Assembly (NCBI RefSeq): GCF_918797505.1
Contig: NC_092793.1
Span: forward strand, 63,793,660 to 63,857,659
Reading direction: 5' to 3'
DNA length: 64,000 nt
Source of the DNA: Bemisia tabaci
Taxonomy: Eukaryota; Arthropoda; Insecta; Hemiptera; Aleyrodidae
This document shows, in pieces, positions 11,243 to 22,500 of this stretch (its first letter is position 1; each line of letters starts with the position of its first letter). Made by a program: the position numbers and the translations under genes. The notes below the pieces were generated by a model. The model saw only the letters and a program-made list of their open reading frames with translations, did not search any database and had not been told where the DNA came from.

Positions 11243-13085
11243 CAGGGTTATTCAAAAGTTACGCACCACTGGCCATAACTTTAGTTCTAATTATGATATC
11301 GATTTGCGGTTTGTGGCGTCCTTCTTCATATCGAGGGGGAAACTTTTTGAGGTACTTTTCAGTTCTTCACCCCCCCAGGGGGAGGGGGGGCGGGGGGCAA
11401 CTCAAAAATTTCAAATGGCAACCCCCATCATGTGATACATCGTTAGAAAGAGCATAAAAAAAGAAAATTTTTGGCGCAAACCGGAAGTCGATCTGACCCC
11501 CCTGTCAAAAGTTAGGGGGGTCCAAAGGTTATTTAGGGGGTCTGTACCTTCATTTTATAGAGTAGCTTCGGCGGCTCTTGGACATACCGTTTCTCTTTTC
11601 AAAGAGTCCTCGAATACTCCAGGTCTGATACCGAAGTCTTCATATTGCCCCCGGGCCACCACAGCCCACCCCCCCCCCCACCCCCGTAGGGGGGATTGGG
11701 CCTGTTACAATGAAACATTGCATTAAAATGCGAAAAGTCACAGAAGAGCTTCAAACTTATCATCAAATCCGAGTGGAACTTCTTGCCAATGTTAACGCAA
11801 ACGCAGCCTGCAACTTTAAAGTGAGTTTTCAAAACTCTTAGCCCCCTGCCCCCCCCCCTCATTTTTGGTTGCAGAGCGGGTAAAAACCGGGAAATTCACT
11901 ACAAATAATGCCCGAAACTAATGTCCAACTTGAGGAGGACCCTAGAAACGTTTCGATCAGTCGGAGCATTGAAATACAAGGACTGCTACCCCCTTAAAGT
12001 ACGGAAAAGTCCAAAACACCCCCGCTGCCCCCCTCATTTTTTGTTGCGGAGCGGGTAAAAACCGGGAAAATCGCCAAAAATGATGCCGGAAACCACTGTA
12101 GAACTTGACGAGAACCCTTGAAACGTTGCGCTCAGTCGGAGAACTGCAACACAGGAACTACCGCCCACTTTAAGGACGGAAACATCCCTAAAACCCCCGC
12201 TGCCCCCCTCTTTTTTCGTTGCAGAGCTGGTAAGAACCGGGGCATCATTTCTGGCGATTTTCCCGGTTTTTACCCGCTCCGTAACGAAAAATGAGGGGGG
12301 CAGCGGGGGTGTTTTGGATGTTTCCGTACTTTAAGGGGGTGGCAGTCCTTGTATTTCAATGCTCCGACTGATCGCAACGTTTCAAGGGTCCTCCTCAAGT
12401 TGGACATTAGTTTCGGGCATTAGTTGTAGTGAATTTCCCGGTTTTTACCCGCTCTGCAACCAAAAATGAGGGGGGGGGGCAGGGGCTAAGAGTTTTGAAA
12501 ACTCACTTTAAAGTTGCAGGCTGCGTTTGCGTTAACATTGGCAAGAAGTTCCACTCGGATTTGATGATAAGTTTGAAGCTCTTCTGTGACTTTTCGCATT
12601 TTAATGCAATGTTTCATTGTAACAGGCCCAATCCCCCCTACGGGGGTGGGGGGGGGGGGTGGGCTGTGGTGGCCCGGGGGCAATATGAAGACTTCGGTAT
12701 CAGACCTGGAGTATTCGAGGACTCTTTGAAAAGAGAAACGGTATGTCCAAGAGCCGCCGAAGCTACTCTATAAAATGAAGGTACAGACCCCCTAAATAAC
12801 CTTTGGACCCCCCTAACTTTTGACAGGGGGGTCAGATCGACTTCCGGTTTGCGCCAAAAATTTTCTTTTTTTATGCTCTTTCTAACGATGTATCACATGA
12901 TGGGGGTTGCCATTTGAAATTTTTGAGTTGTCCCCCGCCCCCCCTCCCCCTGGGGGGGTGAAGAACTGAAAAGTACCTCAAAAAGTTTCCCCCTCGATAT
13001 GAGGAAGGACGCCACAAACCGCAAATCGATATCATAATTAGAACTCAAGTTATGGCCAGTGGTGCGTAACTTTTGAATAACCCTG
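11243..13085. mobile_element. foldback element, 1.84 kb, CAGGGTTATTCAAAAG ends, TA target duplication
   Basis: CAGGGTTATTCAAAAGTTAC at 11243 is preceded by TA; the inverted copy ends AATAACCCTG at 13085 followed by TA. Arms of about 0.9 kb match closely, with GC-rich tracts (11371-11399, 11665-11700 and mirrors). Near the centre (about 11860-12230) the left side has a roughly 180-bp unit repeated directly (each begins near GAGCGGGTAAAAACCGGGAA) whereas the right side has fewer copies, so the centre is asymmetric. No coding sequence. TA duplication suggests Tc1/mariner-type mobilisation. It interrupts a retroelement remnant, giving a relative age. Confidence 0.85.
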
Positions 13086-13087
13086 TA

Positions 13088-15046
13088 TGAGAGATGAAAA
13101 CGGTCGAAAATCAAGTACCCAGACCAATTGCTGGAGCCAAATGGCATATCAGGAAGCTATTAGATCGGAACTTGGTACAGAAAGTCTAGACGTCTTTGCC
13201 TCAGATATGAGGAAAGTTTGGAATCTTACACCAATCCTGAGGCAATTAAGCTCCTGGATTGGTTGGAGGAGACCAGACATCTCAAGGGCAGAATGCCTCA
13301 CAAGCCTTCCTCCCCTGACTTTCGAAATGTCTGATATCATCACTTTTTTCTAAGGGCTCTGCTCCCCTCTGCCCAAGTCAGTAAGAGAATGTCTCCCATA
13401 TAAAATCATGGCGGACTGTTAACTCAGCTTAGTCACACTTTAGAGGTTTTTAGCTCTTTTTGCCACACTTTCGCTCCTCTCTTGTAATACAATTAGTCTA
13501 CTACTACTTGTCTACCAATCAATCCCAACTCGCTTACCAATTAAGTCAACTTTTCTTAATTTCCTGACTTCTTAAAACTTTTGTATTGTACCTAAATGTA
13601 AACAAAATTCCTCTGTAAATGTGGGGAAAAAAAAAAAATTTCACTCAACAACACAAACTGATTTCTTGTGGCAGCTGCAAGTTTGATCTTTATCTTAAAA
13701 TAATGGAGGATCCTATGAGTTATAGCACCAACTATTTTCGAATTAATGAGGTGTAAAAGATCCCAAAATTTCTGCGAGTCAACGGAACAATTTTTGGATT
13801 ATTGAGGTTTATTGTCTTCAGCAGAAGGGAGTGGCTAGATTCTTTGAGTTATTAAGGTTTTCCAATTATCGAGGTTCGAGCCATGGAAGTTTGATGGTAT
13901 ACTCCAATTTTTAGCTTTTCCCAATCTTCTTCTAGTCTTGCTCCGTATGTTTCCAACAAAGTTAGATTCCCTGTGTCTGTTTCTCAAATCTGTCACAGGC
14001 TGTGGAGGAATCCTTTTTGAACAATTTCAAAAAGTACAACGACAGTCTCAAAATTTCTCCTAAGATTTTACTGAAGGGTAGCCCTTTTGACTGGGGGTTT
14101 TCTTCTTTCACAAAGAATTATCATCAGCTATAAAAATGTTTAAATCTAGTTGTGTTGGAATGGATAAAAACTTCAAGAGAATCCTTAATTAATTAAAGTG
14201 TGATAAAATCAAGTTTTTATCTTCAAAGAATTTTCATCAAGCAATAAATGTTTAAATCTAGTTGTGTTGGAATGGATAAAAACTTCAAGAGAATCCTTAA
14301 TTAATTAAAGTGTGATAAAATCAAGTTTTTATCTTCAAACGTTTTGGAAATAACCTAAAGTTCATTGAGAATTCAGACTTCAGCATGCAAGTTAGCAGTT
14401 ACCTTCACAACGTACGATTTTCTTTTCCCCCACAGGGAGATAATCATTAGTAAGGCAATAACTTCATGTTCTCCCCCGATCGATTTTCATTGATGATGAT
14501 ATGAATTTAAAAAAATTTAATGTAAAATCGAAAATTTTATCAGGTACTCACATCAAGAGCAATAAGACAAAGTGCAACATGTCTCAGAAGATTCTTTTAA
14601 CTTATGTCTCCATATTCACTTTCACCAAAAATGTTACCAACGCTAGACATGTTTTTTTAAGAATCCTGAGCAGAATCATTAAATGGATGCAAAAGAAGCA
14701 TCTAAAATGCGTTTGGTTCTGGTAAAATGTCTAATACTATCTAGAAGTGAGCCAAAGGAAGAGCCTATATTAGTCAAAATGTGCCAGTTTCTCTGAGCAG
14801 CACTATTTGAACCAGAAGTAGGTTACCTGAGACCATTGCTACCTGCCTATGGAGGTAAGCGGATTGGAGAAACCAAGTTAGTCATGTTTCGTAGGTTCTT
14901 CTGAAATCCTCTTCAACCGAGCATTAAATAATATTCTCTCCAGTAGATTTACATTATACTTACACTTGTCCATCTGAAATGTTTTGATAAATTTTAACTT
15001 TTACATAATTATTATTATTATAATATTGACTTGTTGAACATTTCAG
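13088..15046. other. intronic DNA, no gene recognised
   Basis: The open frame 13087-13353 immediately right of the foldback does not continue the retroelement remnant on the left and resembles nothing I know. A direct duplication of about 95 bp lies at 14120-14335. The last 40 bp provide a polypyrimidine-poor but acceptable acceptor before 15047. Confidence 0.45.
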
Positions 15047-15240
15047 CATTGCAAGGCTTCTCACCAACGCATAAAATCACAACATTCGCAGAAGCTAAAG
15101 GTTTAGACGCAATAAATGAAAGAATGCCACCACGGAAAGACGCCCCACCCACACCATCACCGGGCGCATCAGAAGACAAACCCCCCCCTTCTCTTGTTAG
15201 AAGCGAGCCTCAACCCACTGTTACAAATGCACATTCATGA
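15047..15240 (+). CDS. CanA: calcineurin A, last coding exon (autoinhibitory segment and C-terminus)
   Basis: The acceptor TTTCAG ends at 15046. Joined in phase it reads [20 protein letters not shown] then [15 protein letters not shown] and a proline-rich tail ending in TVTNAHS with stop TGA at 15238-15240. The stretch [22 protein letters not shown] is the calcineurin autoinhibitory domain, which occupies the phosphatase active site until calmodulin binds. The tail [20 protein letters not shown] is short and variable among species, as usual. With the exons at 4989 and 8755 this gives the last 125 or so residues of the protein. Confidence 0.95.
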
Positions 15241-16330
15241 GCTCCAAACTATCCTGTAAGTTTTTTGTCATATCTTGATCTTGTTCACAAAAGATTTCAA
15301 CAATAGATCCAACGGATTTAAAATTACCAAAAGTTGATCGAAGATTGATGAATCCATGTAACAAACATCATGTTTTTTCATCAACAAAGCCTTTGTTGTT
15401 TTTTAGTTTTAACTAATCTCGTTTTCTAGTCTTGTTCATTTGTTAATCTTCATGTATCAACTTCCTTCTAGTTTTTTCTTATTTTTTCTCCTTCCTTTCC
15501 TTCTGAATATGTTTTTATACTTTTCTCGATAATTTTTAAACCAGTTTTCCTTGATTTCACATGCCTCCGCTATTCAATTACTCAATATTTTAATGTGTTA
15601 AGTAAGATTGTGTCAAGCAATCATAATACCTGTCATTCTCAGGCATTGCTTCTAAAAGGAATCAGAAGTATCAGTCATCCGTCTAAAGCAAGCCTTTTCC
15701 GTACAAATCATGTTGTTCTATATTCCTAAATTTTTAATTATCAGTGAGAGCTTCATTCATAGCGTTTGGTTCCATATGAATCAAACCTCATTCCTTCCCA
15801 ACTTTTTGTTCTAAAGAGAACTGTCCAAGAAATCGAGTGAGACTAATTAAAGGCTTCAATAGAGAAGAGACGTTTCTTGCTCTCAGTGTCACCGAATTTC
15901 CATTCTTCGTTTGCTATTCTTAAAAAGAAATCTCGCTGATTATCATAAATATTCATAGCACAGGAGCATATCTATACGTCCTTTATTTTCATAATATTTA
16001 TAAAACCTACTAAATAGTGCCACCAAAAAGTAAATCAGTGTGTTAAATTACTTTAAATTATCATTTTGATAAGAAAAGTATTTCAAAAGTATATTTATTT
16101 TGTTCAATTGTTTTTATGCTTACTCGATTATTTTAACATTTCATTCAGTAACCTATCATGATCTTTATATCAGTATAAAAAATTTGACGAACCTGTTTCA
16201 CCTCTCTCAGCTGTGAATTGTCCATAGTGTGGATTAAAATCATTTTTATTTTTGTCATGCCTCAGATGATGCCTTGGAGTCCAGAAACGCCTTAGGTGTT
16301 GTAAATAAAACAATTATTCAGCATAATACA
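15241..16330 (+). other. CanA: probable calcineurin A 3' UTR
   Basis: T-rich, non-coding sequence following the stop codon, with a candidate AATAAA signal at 16304-16309 (context GTAAATAAAACAATT) before a T-rich stretch. A donor-like CTGTAAG occurs at 15254, so splicing inside the UTR cannot be excluded. The transcript end is inference. Confidence 0.45.
16304..16309 (+). terminator. candidate polyadenylation signal AATAAA
   Basis: Canonical hexamer about 1.06 kb after the calcineurin A stop codon. It is chosen over other AT-rich candidates because T-rich sequence follows within about 50 bp. Not proven. Confidence 0.35.
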
Positions 16331-17334
16331 TACATAAGGACATTTTTATTTCTTTTTTATTTTCTTTAATATGACTGCTTTTTCATCCATGTTGACTTAA
16401 GTATGTTTTGCTTTTCCTCTACCCATTTGTCTCTCTAGTTCTATTCTATTTGAGAAAATCAATCAAATACCTTCAAGTTTAGAAACCTTCTTGTTCATAT
16501 AGAGTTTATTATTAATCGTCAGCAGACGATGCAGGCTAAAATTTAGAAGATTTAAATGGTGCTCCAAGAGTTTCTTCTATCCTTCTCATAAAATTCTCTC
16601 CTATTTACTGCTACATGCAAATTCTTTTCCCGTTTCAAAAGAGTCCAGAATTTTCATGATTTTTTTACATTGAATTTTATTCGTTTACAATCAGAGGCTG
16701 TGTAATTAATTTTTCTTGAACTCAAGTCTCTGAAATTACTTACAAATAAACATTTCTGTAAACGGCGGAAGTGGAACAGGTAGTCTGCTGGATCAGTTTC
16801 ACACAGTGAACTTAGTTGGTCTCTGGCCAATGGAAAAAGTCTTTGAGCGTGAGCAATGAATCTTTGAGCTGCTCTAAAATTCATCAATATACAGCCAGTT
16901 ACAAATCTCATCTCTTTATTTTTCTACCACATTTTTCCTGCATGCTTGGAGGTTTGACAAGTGTTAAGATTGCTAGAAAAGTCTGTTAGCAATATGTAAT
17001 TAATCTTCTTTGAATTAACTGTTGTTTCATGAGGAGAAAAATATTTCTTGTTATAGAGTTATGTTTGTTGACTACATTTGATTTATTACTTTAGTATGAT
17101 TGATCACCTCATTAGCAAATTACCTGTTTGTCATTGTTTTTTCTTTGTTTATCCTCCCTTCTCCCCATCACTTTTTTCTCTCTTCTCTCATTAGTGAATC
17201 AGTTCTGTCATCTAGATCACCAGTGGTATCAATCTAAACATCAGAATTTAAGAATATTGCATCTGAAGTTCCTGACTGTGTACGAGTGTTGACTATGTTT
17301 GTCCTTATGATAAGACAGATTGGCTCTCACATAT
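16331..17334. other. intergenic, nothing recognised
   Basis: AT-rich DNA between the presumed calcineurin end and the MULE transposon. An 85-codon minus-strand open frame at 16654-16911 has no recognisable domain and no splice support. Confidence 0.4.
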
Positions 17335-17343
17335 CTTTTTACC
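17335..17343. repeat. MULE target-site duplication, left copy (CTTTTTACC)
   Basis: CTTTTTACC at 17335-17343 directly abuts the left terminal inverted repeat and is identical to 19581-19589 on the other side. Nine base pairs is the standard duplication length for Mutator-superfamily transposases. Confidence 0.93.
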
Positions 17344-17359
17344 GGTTAGAGGTCAGTAG

Positions 17360-17501
17360 GTCTACAGGAATGTGGTCTATTGTTTGTAGGTCTACTGCAA
17401 AAAGTCTACTGACTTTGCGTCTACAGAAATGAGTCTACGAGTTGTAAGTCTACGTAGAATGAAGTTGAAACACAGAATTAATACACGCCGATTCAGTCTA
17501 C
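17360..17501. repeat. GTCTAC subterminal iterons of the MULE
   Basis: GTCTAC occurs at 17360, 17390, 17404, 17419, 17433, 17448 and 17496, mostly 14-15 bp apart in the central five, with a further copy near 17696. The first copy lies inside the terminal repeat. Regular spacing near one and a half helical turns suggests binding sites for the transposase zinc finger, which is inference. Confidence 0.7.
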
Positions 17502-17710
17502 GGAAATTAGTCCACACAGTGTACGCCTGCAGGAAAACATCGTCTATAAAAAAAGGCGTCTCTGGAATTTCCTATTCAGGAAGACTAAAAGTAATACTTA
17601 TTTTGGTATGCTTGAAGATGTGAGGAAAGAGGATCGTCGTTAGGGTACCTACTTGCGTCAGCTATTACGTCGCTACTACCCAGCTACGTCAGCTAGGTCT
17701 ACGTCAGCTA

Positions 17711-19210
17711 CTAGCTGCTTGCGTAGTCAGAAGAGTTATCATCACCGGCGGCAGCGTGCCGCTTGAGATGGTATCCGATGCTGCGTAAGTACAAGAGGAT
17801 ATCATCCCTGTCTTTATATTCTCTGTATCTGCTGACAATTGATTTGACCTGATTGTGGTTTATTACGTAGGAGCGAGGTATTGCGTGCTTGACACACCTG
17901 TGTCCAGCCAAAATTTGGGTAATTTGGTTGCTAGTGTCTTGTTGGTCTTTTCGCACAGCTTCAAGGAATTTCCACATGGAGGCATGGTGGGAAACGAGCA
18001 TGCGTTGGAATCGAGAATGCCACCCCTCTGCCTCGTTAGTCGTCCTCTGGAGGTCATTCAGCACTGATTCGTGAGCACACCATAAATTCGAAGGGAATAA
18101 GGGGGGTGTCGCACGCCGTCGCCCTCGTGCTCGTCGGCCCCTTACGTACGTAGCTTCCACGTACTCTGCGATGGAAAGAACGCGTGGGTCCACGTGGTCA
18201 ATAAGTAAATCGAAAACCTGTAAGATGTCGGTTTCTGGGACAAATGGGAGGGACATTAGACACTGAACGTCATTCCTAATAGTTCGGTCGTTTGGGTTAT
18301 GGTAATCTGCTTTCAACCCGTTTCCAATCACCTGCCTCCAAATGGCTTGGGAGAAATGAAAGAGGCAAATCTTGTGGACCGATCCTGGGAATTCTGCTCT
18401 GGCTGCCTGAATGACTGCAGCCTCCATATCTGTCATTATGAATTGTGGTAATAGTTGGAGGGGAGGATTTAGTTGCAACGTGAGAGACTTTACTTCAGCA
18501 AAAATTCGTCTGTAGGTCTCTTCAGTCTTGCGCATGGTCAAACAGTATACCAGTGGGTACAGCTTGCCCATGACCTCGCCGTGAAGGGTGTACAACTGAT
18601 AGAAAACATCCGGGACAGTCTTAAAAGTACCATCACTCACTAGGATACGACTGCGCGCCAGGTCCTTCAGCCCTGCGTTTGTCGTGAAGATCAATATTCG
18701 ATCAGGATCGTCTTGCCCTGAATCAAATCGGAGGAACGGCTCGCCAGATAGAGTTTCATTATATGGGGGTAAAATCACGAGGCTTGCAAGAGACTGAGGG
18801 ATGGGTGGACGTCCTGCATTCTGATAACGATTCACATTCCGGAGCATAGCTTGTCTCTCCGGTAACGCAGCTAAAACTTCCGAGTCGACGTTCACCAAAT
18901 GATCTTGCAGGACCGCCACAGGGGGAACATTTGGCCGTTCTCTAGCATCTTCCCGAACGTTTGACATAATCCTTTGACGAGCACTTTCTGTGACGTCGGG
19001 CTCATGAGTATGCCGTCGCGCGTTTTTCAGTACTTCAATTCCGCCATGTAGATCCGCATTAGTAACAATTGTCGAATTGCATATATTTCTCTTTTCACAC
19101 CGCCAATATATCTTCCTACTGTTTTTACTTACTCTCCTTTTCGTGTACAGGTAATGCTGGTGAACTAATTTCTGTTTCCGTTTGGCAGTGGGGATTAGAA
19201 ACGTCTCCAT
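17711..19210 (-). CDS. MULE transposase with N-terminal FLYWCH zinc finger, 499 aa
   Basis: Residues about 17-72 form a FLYWCH-type zinc finger (aromatic HYLYTKRR, then IYWRC with C39, C44 and H68/H70). Residues about 185-400 form the MULE/RNase-H-like transposase domain: first acidic residue D193 in VSDGTFK, second D261 in MTDMEAAV, C282-x2-H285 in ICLFHFSQ, and glutamate E395 in TNEAEGWH. All three catalytic acidic residues are therefore present. The tail is basic then acidic (YASS end). No stop or frameshift interrupts it, and it ends 370 bp from one terminal repeat and starts 370 bp from the other. The enzyme would cut and reinsert the element in the nucleus using its inverted ends. The start ATG at 19208-19210 gives METFLIPTAKRK, just upstream of the finger. 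A cellular FLYWCH protein is unlikely given the intact ends and duplication. Confidence 0.92.
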   Translation of the reverse strand: METFLIPTAKRKQKLVHQHYLYTKRRVSKNSRKIYWRCEKRNICNSTIVTNADLHGGIEVLKNARRHTHEPDVTESARQRIMSNVREDARERPNVPPVAVLQDHLVNVDSEVLAALPERQAMLRNVNRYQNAGRPPIPQSLASLVILPPYNETLSGEPFLRFDSGQDDPDRILIFTTNAGLKDLARSRILVSDGTFKTVPDVFYQLYTLHGEVMGKLYPLVYCLTMRKTEETYRRIFAEVKSLTLQLNPPLQLLPQFIMTDMEAAVIQAARAEFPGSVHKICLFHFSQAIWRQVIGNGLKADYHNPNDRTIRNDVQCLMSLPFVPETDILQVFDLLIDHVDPRVLSIAEYVEATYVRGRRARGRRRATPPLFPSNLWCAHESVLNDLQRTTNEAEGWHSRFQRMLVSHHASMWKFLEAVRKDQQDTSNQITQILAGHRCVKHAIPRSYVINHNQVKSIVSRYREYKDRDDILLYLRSIGYHLKRHAAAGDDNSSDYASS

Positions 19211-19580
19211 TGTTTCCTCTTTACAGTAATTTCTTCAAATTTCGTTAATAAACTTCGACAATTTAATACCCCCCTTATTATAAAGAACCGTCTCCATTTC
19301 CATCTTGATGCTACTTTCTGCAAATTTTGTTCACAAACATAGATAATTTAATATTCCTCCCCTGATTACAAAAATAATTTGGTCAAAGAAATTTTCTTCC
19401 CTTATAACCTCTTCTAAGAGCAAGTTCTTTTCACGAGTGAAATGAAAAAAGCTCCAAATGTAGGTACATGTTTGATGGTTGCCATGGAAGCGTGTTAACC
19501 AAAGACGACCTATAGACGTTAATGTATTGTAGACTTTAGTAAAAGGAGACTTTCTGACGTAGACCTACTGACCTGAAACC

Positions 19581-19589
19581 CTTTTTACC
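19581..19589. repeat. MULE target-site duplication, right copy (CTTTTTACC)
   Basis: Identical to 17335-17343 and immediately outside the right inverted repeat. Confidence 0.93.
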
Positions 19590-22500
19590 ACAATGGTAAC
19601 AGTAAAGATCTTTGTGACATCTCACGAGGGGAGGTCACAGAGATTTGGATCAGAGTGTGGCCGAAAGTTTTTTTGCTCAAAATTATTAGTCCCCCATTTT
19701 CCTCTCTTCGCGAATGAGCCGTGAATGTCCAAAATAAATTTTGTAAAAAATGTGGGAAAAAGAGCTGCCTGCTGAAATAGTTAAGTGACGCATGTGTAAC
19801 ACCAGCATAGCCATAATTTAATAGTTAGGAGCAAGGTATTGTAACTGACAGGTTACGGTTTCGATCCACAGCGTCTCACTACATTTTTTATTCCTATCAT
19901 GGTTATTTTACTTCGCTGGTTGCTTCCTCTGTCTAACTGCTCACATAATTATCTTTTTCAGTATTTTTATACATTAGAAACCATGATTATTTATTAAATT
20001 TTATTATTTCACGAGTATACAATTTTTACAAATAAAAATCATATGAAGTAGTATATGCTCAATTACAGCCGATGAAGAGACAAACGGTAAAAGAAAACAC
20101 TGTGAGCAAATTGAAGAAAGTATGAAGAAATCAAAGCAGAACACTTGGATCGCATTTAGTAAAAAGGAACTAGCATGATTACTGTGTTTTCAAAATCGTA
20201 CAACTTCTTTTTACCCTTTAAAAGATCTAAATATATGCACAGTATTAAAATTTACACAATTATTTCCCACTGATTTTAACATTTTTTTGGTGGGATGCAA
20301 AAACTATTTGCTATTTTGGGAAATATTTTAGATAATTATGAAGAAGCATTATTTTAACAACACTGCAAGTGCGCTGGTTCCTTTTTGCTAATTGCAATCT
20401 AATTGGGGAAGGATTAAAAGTAATGGTGGGACACCATTACTACCATCATCAATCCTGGAGCCTGCTGGCTAGCACGCAATAACTTCAACTGCTGAACCAT
20501 TTCAAGGCTAAAGACTCCCAAGAGTCACTATGCCACTTCAGTAAACAACCCTTTTTCCCAGACTTTTGACAATATTTGCAGGAACTTCTGAGGCCCATTT
20601 CCGAAAACAGCAAAATAGGAGTCTAATAATTTTGTATAAAGCAAATTTTGGCTATACTTTGATGAAAATCTAGATGGAACACAATCTGATCTCCCCCTGT
20701 TAGTTGTGTCAAATGAGAACTTGCACCATTGCTGATCTAAAGGCTTTCTTAGGGGTGCGGCTAATTTTGATCATGTTGGAAAATCGACTCTCCTAGGGTG
20801 GATATCGAGGTTAATACATAAAAATGAAAAATTAATCAAGATGTGAGCCGATCTCGAGCACTTTCAGGTAGGGCTCAAATCAATCAAAATTTTAGAAAAA
20901 ATTACTTCGGTTTAATTATAGAAAAATCGCATCAATCAGTAAGTAATGTGCTGGTTAGCCATAAACGACTATCCCAATGGAAAAAAAACTTCACCACCTC
21001 TTAAGAAGTCATTATGGACCTGTAAACCAGAAAATTAAACATTTCATCAATAGGTGAGATTGGCAGGATTCTAGTGCTGCCTGTTTTCAGCGCTGTGGAT
21101 GATTGCATTTTTATGGATGGAACTGAAGGCCACCTTTGAAGGGTCGATTTTCCAACATTACGAAAACAAGTTGCATCACATGCTCCCTTCACCATTCTTT
21201 AATGTTTTCATATATCCATGAAGGAAAAAGAAACCGCTATGAATCCTCGGTTTTTTTTAATCCCTTGAAACGTCCTTTTGTTCATTGGAAACCTGTAAAG
21301 AAAGGATTTTTAAATAATAATCGTTTACAAGTAATTAAAGCAGCAGTTTTATTTCCGCATCAGTCAAAGTACTTTGGCTATTGGAAGTACTCTGAGTGCT
21401 TAAAAACAAAGGAAGGTTTTATAAGCTAAGCCTACACAAGGCAATATTTTTCCTAGTTTGTAAAGGTTGATTACAAAACCACATTCATTTGTCTTTTTTG
21501 TGAAATCAAGGAGAAGGTACAAGGTACAGAATTTTTCTAAAGGATGTAAGTAGGTAGTGATTTTTTTTTACAAAACTTGATTCCAATCACTGTGGGGCGG
21601 GTAGTCTAAACGGAGGCTAACTATTGTGTTCAGATGAAGTTTCTTTAAACAAAGTATCATATTTTATATTTGCACATTAGCAGTATTCATTCGCCGTTTT
21701 GCAGGTACACTTTGTCAAACGCTCAAATCCTTGAGAACCATCTAAAATTTAGGCTTAGCAGATCCATGAAGGTGCATCATTTGAAAAAAAATTCCTCAAA
21801 ATTTTTCTTTCTAGAGCAAGGTTTATTCGCTTCCTTTCTAATTCTCTGAGTTTTCCATGAATTTTCCTTGAGTTGAGAAGTAAATCTAACGATGAAATTT
21901 CCACTTCACCAGGCAGAAGACATTTCGGACATTTGTTCCCTCGTGCTAATTCCAGATTCCCTTAAATTCCTAAGTTTTCTGGGTGTGTATAAAACCTGCT
22001 CTAGAGATTCTGGATGGTATATTGTCTGTTAAAAGTAAGGATCTGTTTTTACGTTGGTCAAAGCAGACTAGTTCATTTTTCGCTCCAGTTAGTATTTGTA
22101 TATCTCCATTGTTCATCATCTTACCTAGCTTCAGTTTCTGGGCAGTAAATATTAGGAAAAAATTTATTGATCCCATTTTTTTGGATGATTGATCAGCCTC
22201 ATCAAAGCAATAGCATGGAGTCTCTCGTTCTTTGTATAATGTCTTATGTTACTGTGAATTTTCCCTTTTTAATCAGAGTTTTTGTCTCTCTCTCTCTCCC
22301 TCCCTCTGTAGCTTTTTTGATAAAGTAATCTTGTTTCTTTTGTGGGTATTCCACTCTCACCAAAATACCTATTATACTACTCTCTACATTTCTTTGAAAA
22401 AGATAATAACATAACTTTTACAAAATTGCAATCCCTGGCACAAAAAAGACCTTCTATCATCCTTGTAAAACTAATTTTCAAGCACCTGCCACACGCAAGA

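Larger units (their letters stand above)
8853..15046 (+). other. CanA: calcineurin A last intron with two giant foldbacks and a retroelement remnant
   Basis: Donor GTAAGA at 8853, acceptor TTTCAG ending at 15046. This 6.2-kb intron contains the concentric palindrome at 9023-10660, a reverse-transcriptase remnant at about 10930-11240 and the foldback at 11243-13085, so more than half of it is inverted-repeat DNA. The remainder (13088-15046) shows no gene. A roughly 95-bp direct duplication lies near 14120-14335 (both copies contain GTTGTGTTGGAATGGATAAA). Confidence 0.85.
17344..19580. mobile_element. complete Mutator-like (MULE) DNA transposon, 2237 bp
   Basis: The ends are 22-bp inverted repeats: left begins GGTTAGAGGTCAGTAGGTCT and right, read inward, GGTTTCAGGTCAGTAGGTCT, matching at 20 of 22 positions through a shared final AC. 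Both are flanked by the identical 9-bp CTTTTTACC. Between them is one uninterrupted 499-codon transposase on the minus strand. The left subterminal region carries seven copies of GTCTAC within 17360-17501 and a cluster of TACGTCAGCTA-like words at 17645-17720; the right end has GTAGAC at 19529 and 19559. Short inverted ends, 9-bp duplication and a FLYWCH plus MULE transposase match the animal Mutator branch sometimes called Phantom; the branch assignment is from memory. It looks autonomous and young. Confidence 0.93.

Noticed and set aside
12429..12773. 114-codon plus-strand frame with a glycine run
   Set aside because: Its arm partner at 11599-11862 gives the same peptide on the minus strand; the glycines are a G homopolymer.
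13087..13353. 88-codon frame adjacent to the foldback, tested as continuation of the retroelement remnant
   Set aside because: The sequence does not resemble the expected segment after the reverse transcriptase, so continuity is not supported.
16654..16911. 85-codon minus-strand frame downstream of calcineurin A
   Set aside because: No domain, no splice or start context, AT-rich surroundings; probably chance.
17855..18074. Plus-strand open frames inside the MULE transposase
   Set aside because: Shadows of the real minus-strand transposase gene.
19801..19880. tRNA-like look of the sequence containing GGTTTCGATCC
   Set aside because: The B-box is reasonable but no acceptable A-box lies at the right distance and the stems do not pair.
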